Positions 1 through 10,142 of a stretch of DNA of 64,000 nucleotides are shown in pieces; within the stretch, counting starts at the first letter, position 1; each line of letters begins with the position of its first letter. Source of the DNA: Lentinula raphanica. Its lineage: Eukaryota > Basidiomycota > Agaricomycetes > Agaricales > Omphalotaceae. The DNA lies in contig JANVFP010000015.1 in assembly GCA_027919835.1 (NCBI GenBank), positions 992,001 to 1,056,000 of the forward strand. The letters are read 5' to 3'. The notes beneath the pieces were generated by a model, which saw only the letters and a program-made list of their open reading frames with translations, had not been told where the DNA came from and did no database searches. Made by a program: the position numbers and the translations under genes.

Positions 1-300
1 GAAAACGGATGAAACACCACTTGCCGCACGGCCATACTATGTGCTTGAATTGGCGTGCGATTCAGTTCTTCAGTAGGAAAAGCAGAAAAAAGTTCTGTGA
101 TGTCCATTGCCATCTTCTACTCCCCTTGAAGATAACAGACCTCCCGGAGTCAGGGCATCCAGTGCATGACAATGGTGATGCATCAGAGTACAGCAGAGGA
201 TCCCCAATCGGAATCGCAGCATCCGGCAAGATCTGGAATCGCCTTTGGTTGAGGCCTGTTGAGGCCCATACCCATAGGGCAGACTAGGGCGTACTTGAGT
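1..300 (-). mobile_element. Degenerate Ty1/copia-like RNase H fragment (relic)
   Basis: Read on the minus strand, this edge holds short pieces that resemble the end of a copia polyprotein: a YSDAS segment, a GCPDSGRSV segment (compare the family's GCPDTRRSTSGY), then WTSQ, and finally QAHSMAVRQVVF (compare the EYxAxxxAVRE motif). The pieces lie in different frames and are broken by stops, so nothing functional remains. The assignment rests only on motif order and spacing. No LTR is visible and the element may continue left of the window. Confidence 0.35.
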
Positions 301-718
301 TTTGTTTGGAAATTGGCAGTGACCAGGAGAAAACAATTTTGATCGATGTTTATCACCGTCGCGCTTCGTAACGCGCGCGATTGCCACCGGCTTTGAGAGG
401 CTAATTAGCAAAGTCTTGAAGAGTTCGACTGCGTCTTCTTGCAATTCCTTGTCAATAGTGCATGAAACCCTTGGTCCGAGGGCACTAGGGTGTTTGATGT
501 TCATCAATCAATGTAACAAGTGAAAAAGAGACACATTCATCGAGGTCTACGAGAGCCTGCGGAGTCGATGCACAGAAAATTGCGGTTAGTTTATGAATCT
601 TATAATTACAATCATCCAAGTTGTACTTTCCAGTATTTGTTCCAATAAGTATCTCTACATGAATCGTCGCCACCGATCGTCTTGCACCGTATTCCTTCAC
701 CATCACGCTGAAGTCCTC
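301..718. other. Intergenic, nothing recognised
   Basis: I see no splice-consistent coding pattern, RNA gene or repeat here. It separates the retrotransposon-like scrap from the 3' end of the aldehyde dehydrogenase gene. Confidence 0.4.
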
Positions 719-2837
719 TCACAACCCAGGCCTCAAACCCTCCTCGGGCGAGCTGTCGGGAATCTTGACATTGAGGCCCGGGGCACACTCAACCTCGAAC
801 GCGTGAGCGGTATACGGTGGGTAACGTAGGTGTATCTTGTCTTCGATACTGATGGAGAGGATAATCAGTATCACGGCAAGAACACAGAGCGCGCGAGTGT
901 GAGGTCAGTATAGTAGATAAGTCACAGGCACTCACTCGACCGGGATTTCCAAAGACGTTCTTTCGTAAGTGAAGCAGTTGAACGTGTTTTCGAGAACCTG
1001 TCGACCGTCTGAGAGATACGATGATCAGCAAAGAAGGTTCGAACCGCAGCTGTAAAGGCCAAGAATAAGATGGGCATGAACACTCACATCCGGATTCTCC
1101 TACACCTCCAAATGGCAGTACCTTGACTGAAAAAGTGCAAAGTCATATGAAGATTGGCAAGAGAATACAGACATTGCGACGGTAAGCCGAGTCGACGTAC
1201 CGTCCATTTGCATAAAGGTATCGTTGAATATGAGATTCCCGCTCATCGTCAGCTTACGCACTATGAGGTGAAGCAGACGATGTCAATCGTTATCAAAAAG
1301 GCAATGGTTCATGTGCTTACCATCTTGTTGTAGTTGCTCATTTTGAGTGAAAAGATACAGAACGAGAGGATGATCACTACGGGGAGAAAGGTACGTCAAA
1401 GGGTGTATACCGGAAGAAACTAGATAGTGAACGCACTGTGCACTGATATACTCGCATGCGGCACGCGTGTCTTCTACCTCCAACAACGTCAAGATCGGTC
1501 CAAACGTCTCAGACTGGAGTAGAATATCGTCAGGTTTGGCAAGCTAAAGTGCGGACTTGATGAGCTGCAATTCCAAAATGGCGTAGAAAGAATGAAGCAT
1601 ACAACAACAGTCGGTTCAATCCTCCTCTCCTGTTCGTCCATCCCTCCTCCCATCAGGATCTTGCCTTGAGTGCGTTCCAGCAAACCCTTGATTCGATTGA
1701 AATGTTGCATATTGATGATCCGGGTATACGAATCGGATTTGAGTGCCCCATCCGGATAGAACGACGCACATGCTTTCTTGAGGTTCTCGACGAATGAGGG
1801 GGTCGAAGATGGTGTAAGAAGGACATAGTCCGGCGTGACACAAACCTTTGAGTGAATAGGTGATATCATGAATCTATGAGCATAGGGTGTATTTATAAGT
1901 TGACGAAAGGCTCACCTGTCCGCAGTTATTAATCTTTCCCCACAGCACCCGTCTTGCCGCGAGCTCCATATCGAATTCTGGGTCGATGATCACCGGACTC
2001 TTGCCTCCAAGCTCGAGAGTGAGTGGTGTAAGATGCTTTGCCGCGGCAGCAGCGATGATACGTGCGACGGTACCATTCCCAGTGTAGAAGACTGCGATGA
2101 GATTAATAACGTGTAATTCAAGGAATCGAGATAGCATATGCTCACTGTGGTCCCACTTCTGCTCCAACACCTTCGTTATCTCGGGTACGCCCCCGCAGAC
2201 GACTCTGACCGCGTCTTGGTCGAGGTATAAGGGGATAAGTCGTTGCAGCAAGCCAGCATAGTTGAATGTGACTTCGCTGAGCTTGAGACACAGCGTACAC
2301 CCAGCTGCAATTGCTCCAATAGTTCCTTGTATCGACAGGATAAGAGGATAATTCCAGGGGGAGATGACTGGGTGATATCGTTTTAAGCCAGACTGAACGA
2401 AAGCCGCGTTCACGCTGAGTTTCTCACTCACCTAGCGCAGCACCCTTGGGCGTCGGTGTAACCCTCGGCTTCCAGCTTTTCTGATGAGAAGGAAGATCGG
2501 GATGGTTCTCCAAGTTCTTCACTGCTGCCCATTCAGGAAGCCTTTTTGCAGAGATGATAGCTCGGTCAACCATAAGATTGAGCTCAGTCATGTATACTTC
2601 AAAAGCTGGCTTTCCAAGGTCTGCGTAAATAGCGTCCGCGAAGGCTTTGTGGTTCTCTTGAAGCATTCGAGCAATTTGAAGAAGTTGATGTTGGCGCCAT
2701 GCGAGAGGAAACGTTTTGCGAGAAGCAAATGTTGCGTGGAGAGCAGCGTTGATCTGCGGAGGTTAGAGATGCTATCATAGTAGATGAGTAATTCAACAAG
2801 GTACCTTTGGAATCTCGTCAAGCGGTGTATCTATCAT
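719..2837 (-). CDS. Aldehyde dehydrogenase, family 3 (fatty/aromatic aldehyde type)
   Basis: An NAD(P)-dependent aldehyde dehydrogenase that oxidises aldehydes to acids. The model starts at MIDTPLDEIPK (ATG at 2837) and is split by many short introns. Family-3 landmarks appear in order: ISPWNYP, the KWDH-IFYTGNGT nucleotide-binding segment (intron between H and I), LELGGKSP with the general-base Glu, NNCGQ followed across an intron by VCVTPDY, which holds the catalytic Cys, then SETFGPIL, LVLYLFTQN and LPFGGVGESG. The last exons read GRQVLENTFNCFTYERTSLEIPV and end in a family-like tail stopping at 719. No C-terminal membrane anchor is evident, so a cytosolic or soluble enzyme is inferred. 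The family is clear; the substrate is not. Confidence 0.88.
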
Positions 2838-2946
2838 TGTTGGGAGTTGTCGTCAGAAGATAAGAATGCGTCGCGGTCTTTTGTAGAATGTCTTTGACTG
2901 TCCTGTAACAGCCTGTGTCGTCGTGGGGGTAAGTGGGAGACAAGAT

Positions 2947-3390
2947 TCATTCCTTGAGAGCAGAAGAGCGAACTTGGATTGGCTCGTATTCGGTCGGATC
3001 ATCTCCAAAAGAGAAGGTTTTTACCACGTGAATTTCGCCTTCCGAGTTCATCGTCATCATGTGTGCGCGCCACCGTCCAACTCTCCATGAACAACCCATG
3101 ATACAGCCAAACGTCTCGAGCTCCTTCGTCCTCCAGTTTCGATAATTTTCTCTAACTGGATCTGGCAGCGGTGACAGGGTCTGAACGAGTATCCACGAAG
3201 CAACGGAACGCAAATCCAGATGAAGACAGATGATCACAACGGGATCACAACGAAGGCAGACTGGGCAACGAATGTGGTCGCTGAATCTTGAGTTAGGTGC
3301 GCCAGAACGAAGCTCGTTGACCTTGTAGCTAGCCTGACTATAATCCACAGGGCTCTGAACGACCCAAATCGTACTCATGCTCTCAAACAT
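2947..3390 (-). CDS. Hypothetical protein, 147 aa
   Basis: An uninterrupted ORF that I do not recognise. It is rich in Cys, Trp and Arg, with a CPVC pair near residue 42 and the segment CIMGCSWRVGRW in the middle; a metal-binding role is possible but unproven. The C-terminal part is hydrophilic. An acceptor-like TTGTTAG lies just upstream of another ATG, so an additional 5' exon is possible. It sits between the aldehyde dehydrogenase start and the kinase-like array. It may be real or a degraded fragment. Confidence 0.35.
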   Translation of the reverse strand: MFESMSTIWVVQSPVDYSQASYKVNELRSGAPNSRFSDHIRCPVCLRCDPVVIICLHLDLRSVASWILVQTLSPLPDPVRENYRNWRTKELETFGCIMGCSWRVGRWRAHMMTMNSEGEIHVVKTFSFGDDPTEYEPIQVRSSALKE

Positions 3391-3705
3391 AATGATACTG
3401 TTGACCCGGGTCCGGCATTCTGTATTCTAACAAGAAAACAAAGACCACAAGAGACAAGAATTCAAACGAACCCGAAAAGCATACCCTTGTACACCTCAGA
3501 CTTCCATGATGAAGGCAAAGAACAAAAAGAATAACAACCCGATAGCAACTCGAATCAACGATAGACAAACGGCGTGCGATTACAAGTTTCAGGACTTTTG
3601 CGTGGTTCAAATTCCACGACTTATCCATATCTGAGAAAATCACGACTTCGAACAGAGCCAGGTGAACCGTGAAGCTAATTCGACGCTATCCTCCTTCACT
3701 ATTCG
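3391..3705. other. Intergenic; 5' flank of kinase-like copy A
   Basis: The last 60 bases, containing gagccaggtga, resemble the DNA just upstream of kinase-like copies B and C, so the promoter-proximal region was duplicated with the genes. Nothing else is recognised. Confidence 0.4.
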
Positions 3706-4817
3706 ATGAACAACCACGAGGAGAGTTACTTTGACCAAATCATTGGCCCTCGCCAGCGCGCCTTGCCTCCACGCGACGCCAACGGGCTTTCGTTCAACGA
3801 TAGATGGAAGATCCAACACTTCGAATATCTCAAGGGACATGGTAACATGATGAGGCCTCGGTACCGCCCTGGTTGGAAGCCTTTTTATTTATGATCCCAA
3901 GAAAGTGCTTGAAAAGACCTACGCAGAAGATGGTCAGTTCATGATTGTATGTTGTATTTTACTGTGCGTGTCGCTATTAAGGGCTAACAAACTATCAGCA
4001 TCCTGATGTCATGGATGCTCTTCGCGTATCGGATTCGCCCGTAGTAGCACTGAAGCGTGTCCAAGTCTTCACTGGTGAAGCTCGAATTGCCACACTTTTC
4101 TCCGACGATACCCACAATCTCGATAAACGTAACCACTGTGTCCGTATACTTGAAGTCTTACCAGTTCCCGATGAGGACGACGAGCAATTCTTGGTGATGC
4201 TGTGGATGCGTCCAGTGATGGATCCAAGGTTTCGCACTGTAGGGGAAGGAATCCAGTTTTTCAAGGAGATGATTGAGGTTATACGTTCTATCTCTTACTT
4301 GTTTCAAGTACTGACGTCTATTCACAGGGCCTGCAGTACATGCATGAGAATAATGTGGCGCACAGTCGACTTTGGTCATTCTCGAATATATGATCCTACT
4401 GAATCACGACCTTTGGAATATGCACTCAAGTCTGGAGGCTATACCCCTCCTGAAGGTCTCGAAGGCATCCCGTGCGATCCTTTCGCTACCGATGTATTCC
4501 TGCTGGGAAATCTCATACGGACTTCATTTCTCGATGTACGCACTTTTCCAAAACATTCGACTATTTCTTGACAAATTTGACCACAGGGTGATCCGGATAT
4601 GCATGAACCTGGAGTCTCGGGCTTTGAATTTCTAAGGTCCCTTGTCACAGATATGATTGCAGAGCAACCGTTCAAACGGCCGACCATGGATGAAGTCGCA
4701 GCACGCTTCACCCAGATCGTTGACCGATTGTCGTGGTGGACGTTGCGTTCAAGGGCGATCAAGAATAGCAAAATCTCGTTATTCAAGCCGTTTCGGGCAG
4801 TTTATCACATTTTCTGA
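3706..4817 (+). pseudogene. Kinase-like gene, copy A (broken)
   Basis: First of three tandem paralogues. The start MNNHEESYFDQIIGP aligns with copy C, and introns lie at equivalent places. Three lesions are visible against copy C. A 4-base insertion near 3888 turns the KPSYDP equivalent into KPFYL-stop. About 200 bp, equivalent to 9156-9357 of copy C, are missing, which removes an intron and the whole HRD catalytic loop and joins NNVAH almost directly to the DFG segment. A Trp-to-stop change truncates the C-terminus at YHIF. The loss of the catalytic loop argues for a dead gene; an assembly error cannot be excluded for the small indel. Confidence 0.75.
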
Positions 4818-5288
4818 ACAGCTTCGATGCTGGTGCTTCGCAAGCCTGCTATACCATCCCCGAAACGTCATCATTGATGGCACCATCTTTCTGTTCTATT
4901 GTCTTGACTATTGTGAAATACATACTTATCCCATTCACCTCTGTTGTCAAAAGGGGTTGCCAGTGTTTGACTCCAGGCTAATCAGATGCATGATTTGATT
5001 CAAGTTGAAGTGTTGTGGTTCGTCAGTCTTCGAGCGATGTTTTGGCCGGAGAACAAAGGACTTAGTTTCATCGACGTTGGAGGACAGCAGTGAGTGCAAC
5101 CAATGACAATCAGAAAACAATAAAGCTAACAATCAGATGAGGTTGAGGCCAAATTCCTATGTACTGACTACGTGGAATTCACAGGTCTCCTTCATTTATA
5201 TACTCGTGCTGTGAAGTGTGAAGTGACCATACCCATCGACAGCCAGAACCAGGTGAAGCTATCCTCCCGCTGATACATCCACTGTACC
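4818..5288. other. Intergenic between kinase-like copies A and B
   Basis: No gene is seen. The last part (gccagaaccaggtgaagctatcctcc) matches the 5' flank of copy A, confirming tandem duplication that includes the leader. Confidence 0.4.
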
Positions 5289-6657
5289 ATGAACAACGAG
5301 CAGAGTTACTTCGACCAAATCATTGCCCCTCGTCCACGCGCCTGGCCTCCACGCGACGAAAATGAGCTCAGACCCGAAGACCACTGGTGGATCAACCACT
5401 TTGAGTATCTCAAGGAACATGGTTACATGATGAGGCCTCGATACCGTCCCGGATGGAAGCCCTCTTAGGATACTAAGGCTGTGTGGGAGAGATCTCGTGC
5501 AGAAGATGGTCAAGAGTTGATTGTATGTTCTCTCCTGGGTTCCAGCTACCATGTACTAACCAATGAACTATCAGCATGGTAATGTTATGGATGCTCTTCG
5601 TATGTCGGACAATCTCGTGGTAGCATTGAAGCGCGTCAAGGCTACGGAAGCTAGAATTGCAACGCTCTTTTCCGACGATGCTCATAGAGACGATCCCCGC
5701 AATCATTGCGTCCGTATACTTGAAGTGCTACCAGTTCCCGAAGCAGACGACATGAAAATCTTGGTCATGACGTGGATGCGACCAATCATCAATCCTAGAT
5801 TTAGGACTATAGGAGAAGGCATACAATTCTTCAGGGAGATGATTGAGGTTGTAATCTATTTTGATTTCAACAGTTCAAATGCCTGATGGCTATTTCTAGG
5901 GTCTGCAGTACATGCACGAGAATAATGTCGCACATAGGTTCGCCATCCAACTTCGATGCCATTCCGAACCCAACTTTAATCTTCTGCAGAGACTGCTCTA
6001 TAAATAATATGGCCATGGATGCCAACTCAATGTACACGCGACCATTCCATCCTATCAAACCGAAGAAGAGATATGATTGGAGCGGAAGAGCTCTCCACCA
6101 CTCTCGTACTTGCCGTCCACCAAGATATTTTCTCATCGACTTTGGACAATCTCGAATGTATGATCCTTTCCAGACGGGGCGACCTCTGGAATATGCGCTC
6201 AGCAGCTCAGGAGGCTACGCTTCTCCGGAGGGTGTCGAAGGATATCCGTCTGATCCTTTTGCTACCGATGTATATCTGCTAGGAAATCTTATACGAATCA
6301 CATTCCTCGATGTAAGTATTTTCAGGAATGTCCCCTCCGCTCAGTGCTTAATCAAATCAACTTTAGGGAGATCCTGATAGTCTCAACGAACCCGGGGTCT
6401 CCGGCTTTGAGTTTCTCAGACCTCTTGTCATAGATATGACTGCGGAAGATTCTTCTAAACGGCCAACCATGAAAGAAGTCTCAGCACGCTTCACCGAGAT
6501 CGTTGGCCAATTGTCATGGTGGACGTTACGTTCGAGAGCAATCAAGAACAGCGAAGACTCGTTGTCCAAACCGTTTCGGGCAATAAATCACATCTTTTGG
6601 ACCGCTTCGATGCTGGTACTCTTGAAGCCTGCTATACCATGCCCGAAACCTCTGTGA
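5289..6657 (+). pseudogene. Kinase-like gene, copy B (premature stop)
   Basis: Second tandem paralogue. It keeps all exons of copy C, including AHRDCSINN (catalytic loop, formed across an intron), FLIDFGQSR (DFG) and the C-terminal segment ending in LLKPAIP. A TAG at about 5466 replaces the Tyr codon of the KPSYD motif at residue 60, so translation from the usual start would yield only a short peptide. The rest is open and well conserved, so inactivation looks recent; use of a downstream start cannot be excluded. A sequencing error at one base would restore the gene. Confidence 0.65.
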
Positions 6658-6848
6658 TATTGGCATTGGTGTTTCTAACTTCCAGAGTTACATGCTCGTA
6701 TTAATACCGTATCAATAGGGACTTCCAATGCTATCAACATATTGTTAACATACATCTGTTTTAATACTCATAACAGTTTGGCAGAAGAACGAAGAGTTGA
6801 ACTAGGTAAACTGAAGTGAGGGTAGAAAACGCCGCACTAACAAATCAC

Positions 6849-7772
6849 TCATACGAACATGAGACTACCAGTATTACCGATAATGTTTCGGCGCTTGAAG
6901 TAAGGACGTGTAGAAGCTTCTACTTGTTCCATGGATCGGTGTTTCATGCTGAGGAATACTGTACGAGGAGAAGGTGGAACATTATTGGGCCAAGATGGAC
7001 ATTGTTCCAGAGGTTCAGGATCGCCTCTCCTTTTCTCCCTACGCTTCCGTGATGCTTTGCGGGGGTCCCTACACATTCCAAGGCCCAGTCTCCAGTTGAA
7101 ACTCTCAACAAGACCTTCCATAATACCAGCAAGGACTGCATACCGCTCCGGGTCAGGATCCTGCGGATCTGGCCAGTCTTCCAATTGCCAATCCAGACGT
7201 CCCCAGATATAGGTAGCCTCATGCACGGTTTCCATCTCATCTCGAAGACAGATAGCATCGTATAGTCTGTAGAGCGCTCGAGTTCTGGAATCTCGCCATT
7301 TGAAGATGAGCATATTCCGAATAACTGGAATGTAGTCGTGACGCTCATAGAAGGCATTTGGTGAGGAATTATTCGCAAGCTCTGATACAGGCAGAGGTGT
7401 AGGATTAGAGAGACGCCATGGAAGCGGAAAGAAGAGCATGAAGAGCATGCGCCCCGGTTTCTGACAATGATCGAAAATTGCCCGCGTTTGGTAGATGATG
7501 AAAAATGGAACGTTGAAAGGCTTTGGAAAAGCGCGAAAAAGCTTGTAGAGGATGTTATATAGTCCATCTGTGAGTAGGTGGTCATACATTATACCGGTCA
7601 GATTATTGGATACCGCTGTCGTACCTCGAATAGGTCTACGGTGGACGTTGTATTCAAAAGGACTTCTTTTGCTGTTCATTGAGGCGATCCATGCGGGATC
7701 TCGCTCCGCCAGTACTGCTGCATGGATTTGCTGGGGGGTCTTCGGTAGCTGCGTGGTATCAACGTTACTCAT
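6849..7772 (-). CDS. Intronless hypothetical protein, 307 aa
   Basis: A single open exon, unusual beside its intron-rich neighbours. The protein begins MSNVDTTQLPKTPQQIHAA. It has a hydrophobic middle (FNVPFFIIYQ, LFMLFFPLP) and an acidic, Trp-rich segment (YIWGRLDWQLEDWPDPQDPDPE), followed by a basic RKRREKRR cluster. I recognise no domain. It is antisense to and lies between kinase-like copies B and C, so it either arrived in the spacer or was already there when the array formed. The long clean frame with mixed composition favours a real gene. Confidence 0.55.
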   Translation of the reverse strand: MSNVDTTQLPKTPQQIHAAVLAERDPAWIASMNSKRSPFEYNVHRRPIRGTTAVSNNLTGIMYDHLLTDGLYNILYKLFRAFPKPFNVPFFIIYQTRAIFDHCQKPGRMLFMLFFPLPWRLSNPTPLPVSELANNSSPNAFYERHDYIPVIRNMLIFKWRDSRTRALYRLYDAICLRDEMETVHEATYIWGRLDWQLEDWPDPQDPDPERYAVLAGIMEGLVESFNWRLGLGMCRDPRKASRKRREKRRGDPEPLEQCPSWPNNVPPSPRTVFLSMKHRSMEQVEASTRPYFKRRNIIGNTGSLMFV

Positions 7773-8495
7773 AGAGAGAAGGCAAGTTGCTGGCCAGTGG
7801 CGTTCCAGGACCCACTTTACAATCCAGTAGCGTGGGTAGAATACTGACTCAATTCTAACCGCGTGCGCCGTGTTACATACTGATAAGATAGGTATCCGGC
7901 TGTCCGAGACCAGGGATATATCAAGAGATCAGTTGAAGAGTAAGAGTGAGTTTGCCTGGGGCTTGGCCCCACGCGGGTGGGCAACGAACGCGCGAAAGCA
8001 AAAACCTGGAGTCTGAGCAGACTGTAACTGAGGGTGGGTGGGAGGGTCCAACGAAGTTGTACGCGACGATGCAGGAAGTAAGAAGAGATGGGCGCCTAAT
8101 ACAGAAATGGGAACTTGCTGAGAGAACGAACCTTCAACGCAAATTAGCGCTTTAGCCTTTCACATGATCAGGCCCAGTCCGTCTAGGCCTCAGGACAACC
8201 TCAGGACCTGGCGCTTCTGGGCGCTTTCGGAGAAGATTTTTCTGGTTCTCGAATCTTGTACTCGGTAACTCTTCGTCTGCACAATCACTACTCGACCACG
8301 ACTTTTGAGCCAGCAATCCTTGCCTCTTTGATATATTTCGAATATATGTACTCAATGAAAGGAAGGCAGCGTCGAAAGAACAATGGAGCTAACGACAAGG
8401 TAACCATGCTCTGAAGTACCTGGCAGTGTCATTCAACCACTACTATAACCTCGAACAAAGCCAGGTAAAACTACTCCCATACTAGCTCCCCAACA
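7773..8495. other. Intergenic; 5' flank of kinase-like copy C
   Basis: Only short frames with no family resemblance are seen. The last 50 bases (cgaacaaagccaggtaaaac) match the upstream flank of copy A. Confidence 0.4.
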
Positions 8496-9869
8496 ATGAA
8501 CAGCAACGAGGAGAGTTACTTCGACCAAATCATTGGCCCTCTTCAGCGCGCGATGCCGCCTTTTGATGCCAATGGGCTTTCAATCAACGAAAAGTGGTGG
8601 ATCAAGCACTTCGATTATTTCAAGGAACAAGGGTACATGATGAGGCCTCGATACCGTACTGGTTGGAAGCCCTCTTACGATCCTGAGCAGGTGCTCGAAG
8701 AAGTTGACGCAGAAGATGGACAGGAAATGATTGTATGTTGCTATATCGCGTGTGGTGCCTCCATTCACTAACTTATCACCAACTATAAGCATGCTGATGT
8801 TATGGATGCTCTTCGCATGTCGGATTCCCTTGTGGTTGCGATCAAGCGTGTCAAGACTGGTGAAGCCAGAATTGCGACACTGTTCTCCGACAATACCCAT
8901 AATCGTAATCCCCGTAATCACTGTGTCCGTCTTCTCGAAGTGTTACCTGTTCCCAATGAGGACAATCTGAATTTTTTGGTGATGGTGTGGATGCGTCCAA
9001 TAATGGACCCGAGGTTTCGCACTATAGGGGAAGGGGTCCAATTCTTCAAGACAATGATTGAGGTCTAACGCTATGATTTTTTCAAAAGTAACAACTACTG
9101 ATGACGTCCATTCATAGGGCCTGCAGTACATGCATGAAAATAATGTTGCGCACAGGTTCGCCAGGTTCTCAACTTCAACGCCATCCAGAATCTCACTCTG
9201 ATCTTTTCCAGAGACTGTTCTCTGAACAATGTGGCCATGGATGCAAATCCGATGTACACCCGACCATATCATCCCATAGAACCGAAGAAAAGATATGACT
9301 GGAGCGGAAGAGCATTGCACCACTCCCGTACTCGCCGTCCTCCAAGATATTGTTTCATCGACTTTGGACATTCTCGAATATATGATCCTACTAAATCGCG
9401 ACCTTTGGAATATGCACTCAAGTCTGGAGGCTATACCCCTCCTGAAGGTCTCGAAGGCATCCCATGCGATCCTTTCGCTACTGATGTATTCCTGTTGGGA
9501 AATCTCATACGGACTTCATTTCTCGATGTACGCACTTTTCCGAAACATTCGCTCATTTTTTGACAAATTTGACCACAGGGTGATCCGAGATTGCATAAAC
9601 CTAGCGTCTCCGGCTTTGAATTTTTAAGACCTCTTGTCACGGATATGATTGCGGATGAACCGTCTGAACGGCCAACCATAGATGAAGTCTCAGCACGTTT
9701 CTTCCAAATCGTTGGGCAATTGCCATGGTGGAAGTTACGTTCGAGGGCGATCAGGAACAGTGAAGTCCCATTATTCAAGCCGTTTAGGGCATTATATCAC
9801 ATATTCTGGACAGCATCGATGCTGGTACTTCTGAAGCCTGCTATACCACGCCCGAACTCGCTTCATTGA
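8496..9869 (+). CDS. Kinase-like protein, copy C (intact)
   Basis: A predicted 384-residue protein from five exons: 8496-8732, 8790-9062, 9118-9155, 9212-9527 and 9579-9869. All junctions keep frame. Kinase signatures: VVAIKRV (beta-3 Lys), AHRDCSLNN (catalytic Asp and metal-binding Asn), FIDFGHSR (DFG), a short activation segment leading to GGYTPPEG (APE-like), and PFATDVFLLGNLI (F-helix Asp). I see no glycine-rich loop before the Lys, so ATP binding may be altered. It matches a large kinase-like family expanded in Agaricomycetes, usually of unknown role. It is the only undamaged member of this local array. Confidence 0.75.
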
Positions 9870-10142
9870 CACTGCTGTATATCTTTGTGATAATATATGT
9901 TCCTTGTTGTATCTGATGGGACTGTCACTGCTCGCTTTACCACAACTAATAGAAATTCGTTTTTACATATCGTCAAACTAGAGGAAGGAAGGAAGGAAGG
10001 AATATACTCGGCTCCACCAGAGGTGGGGTCCCACAAGGGAACAGCCGGGCCCAATGCAGAGTGTTTCACTGAAGACAAGGAAATCTCAAGATTCAAAGGT
10101 AATTTGGATGAACATTTCTCAGAACCATAGATGCTAGATCAA
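9870..10142. other. Convergent intergenic region
   Basis: This 3' spacer lies between kinase-like copy C (+) and the transporter (-). It contains a short run of aagg repeats near 9985-10000. No gene is supported. Confidence 0.4.

Noticed and set aside
9897..10130. 77-codon frame after kinase-like copy C
   Set aside because: Overlaps a simple aagg repeat, lacks motifs and lies in a convergent 3' spacer.
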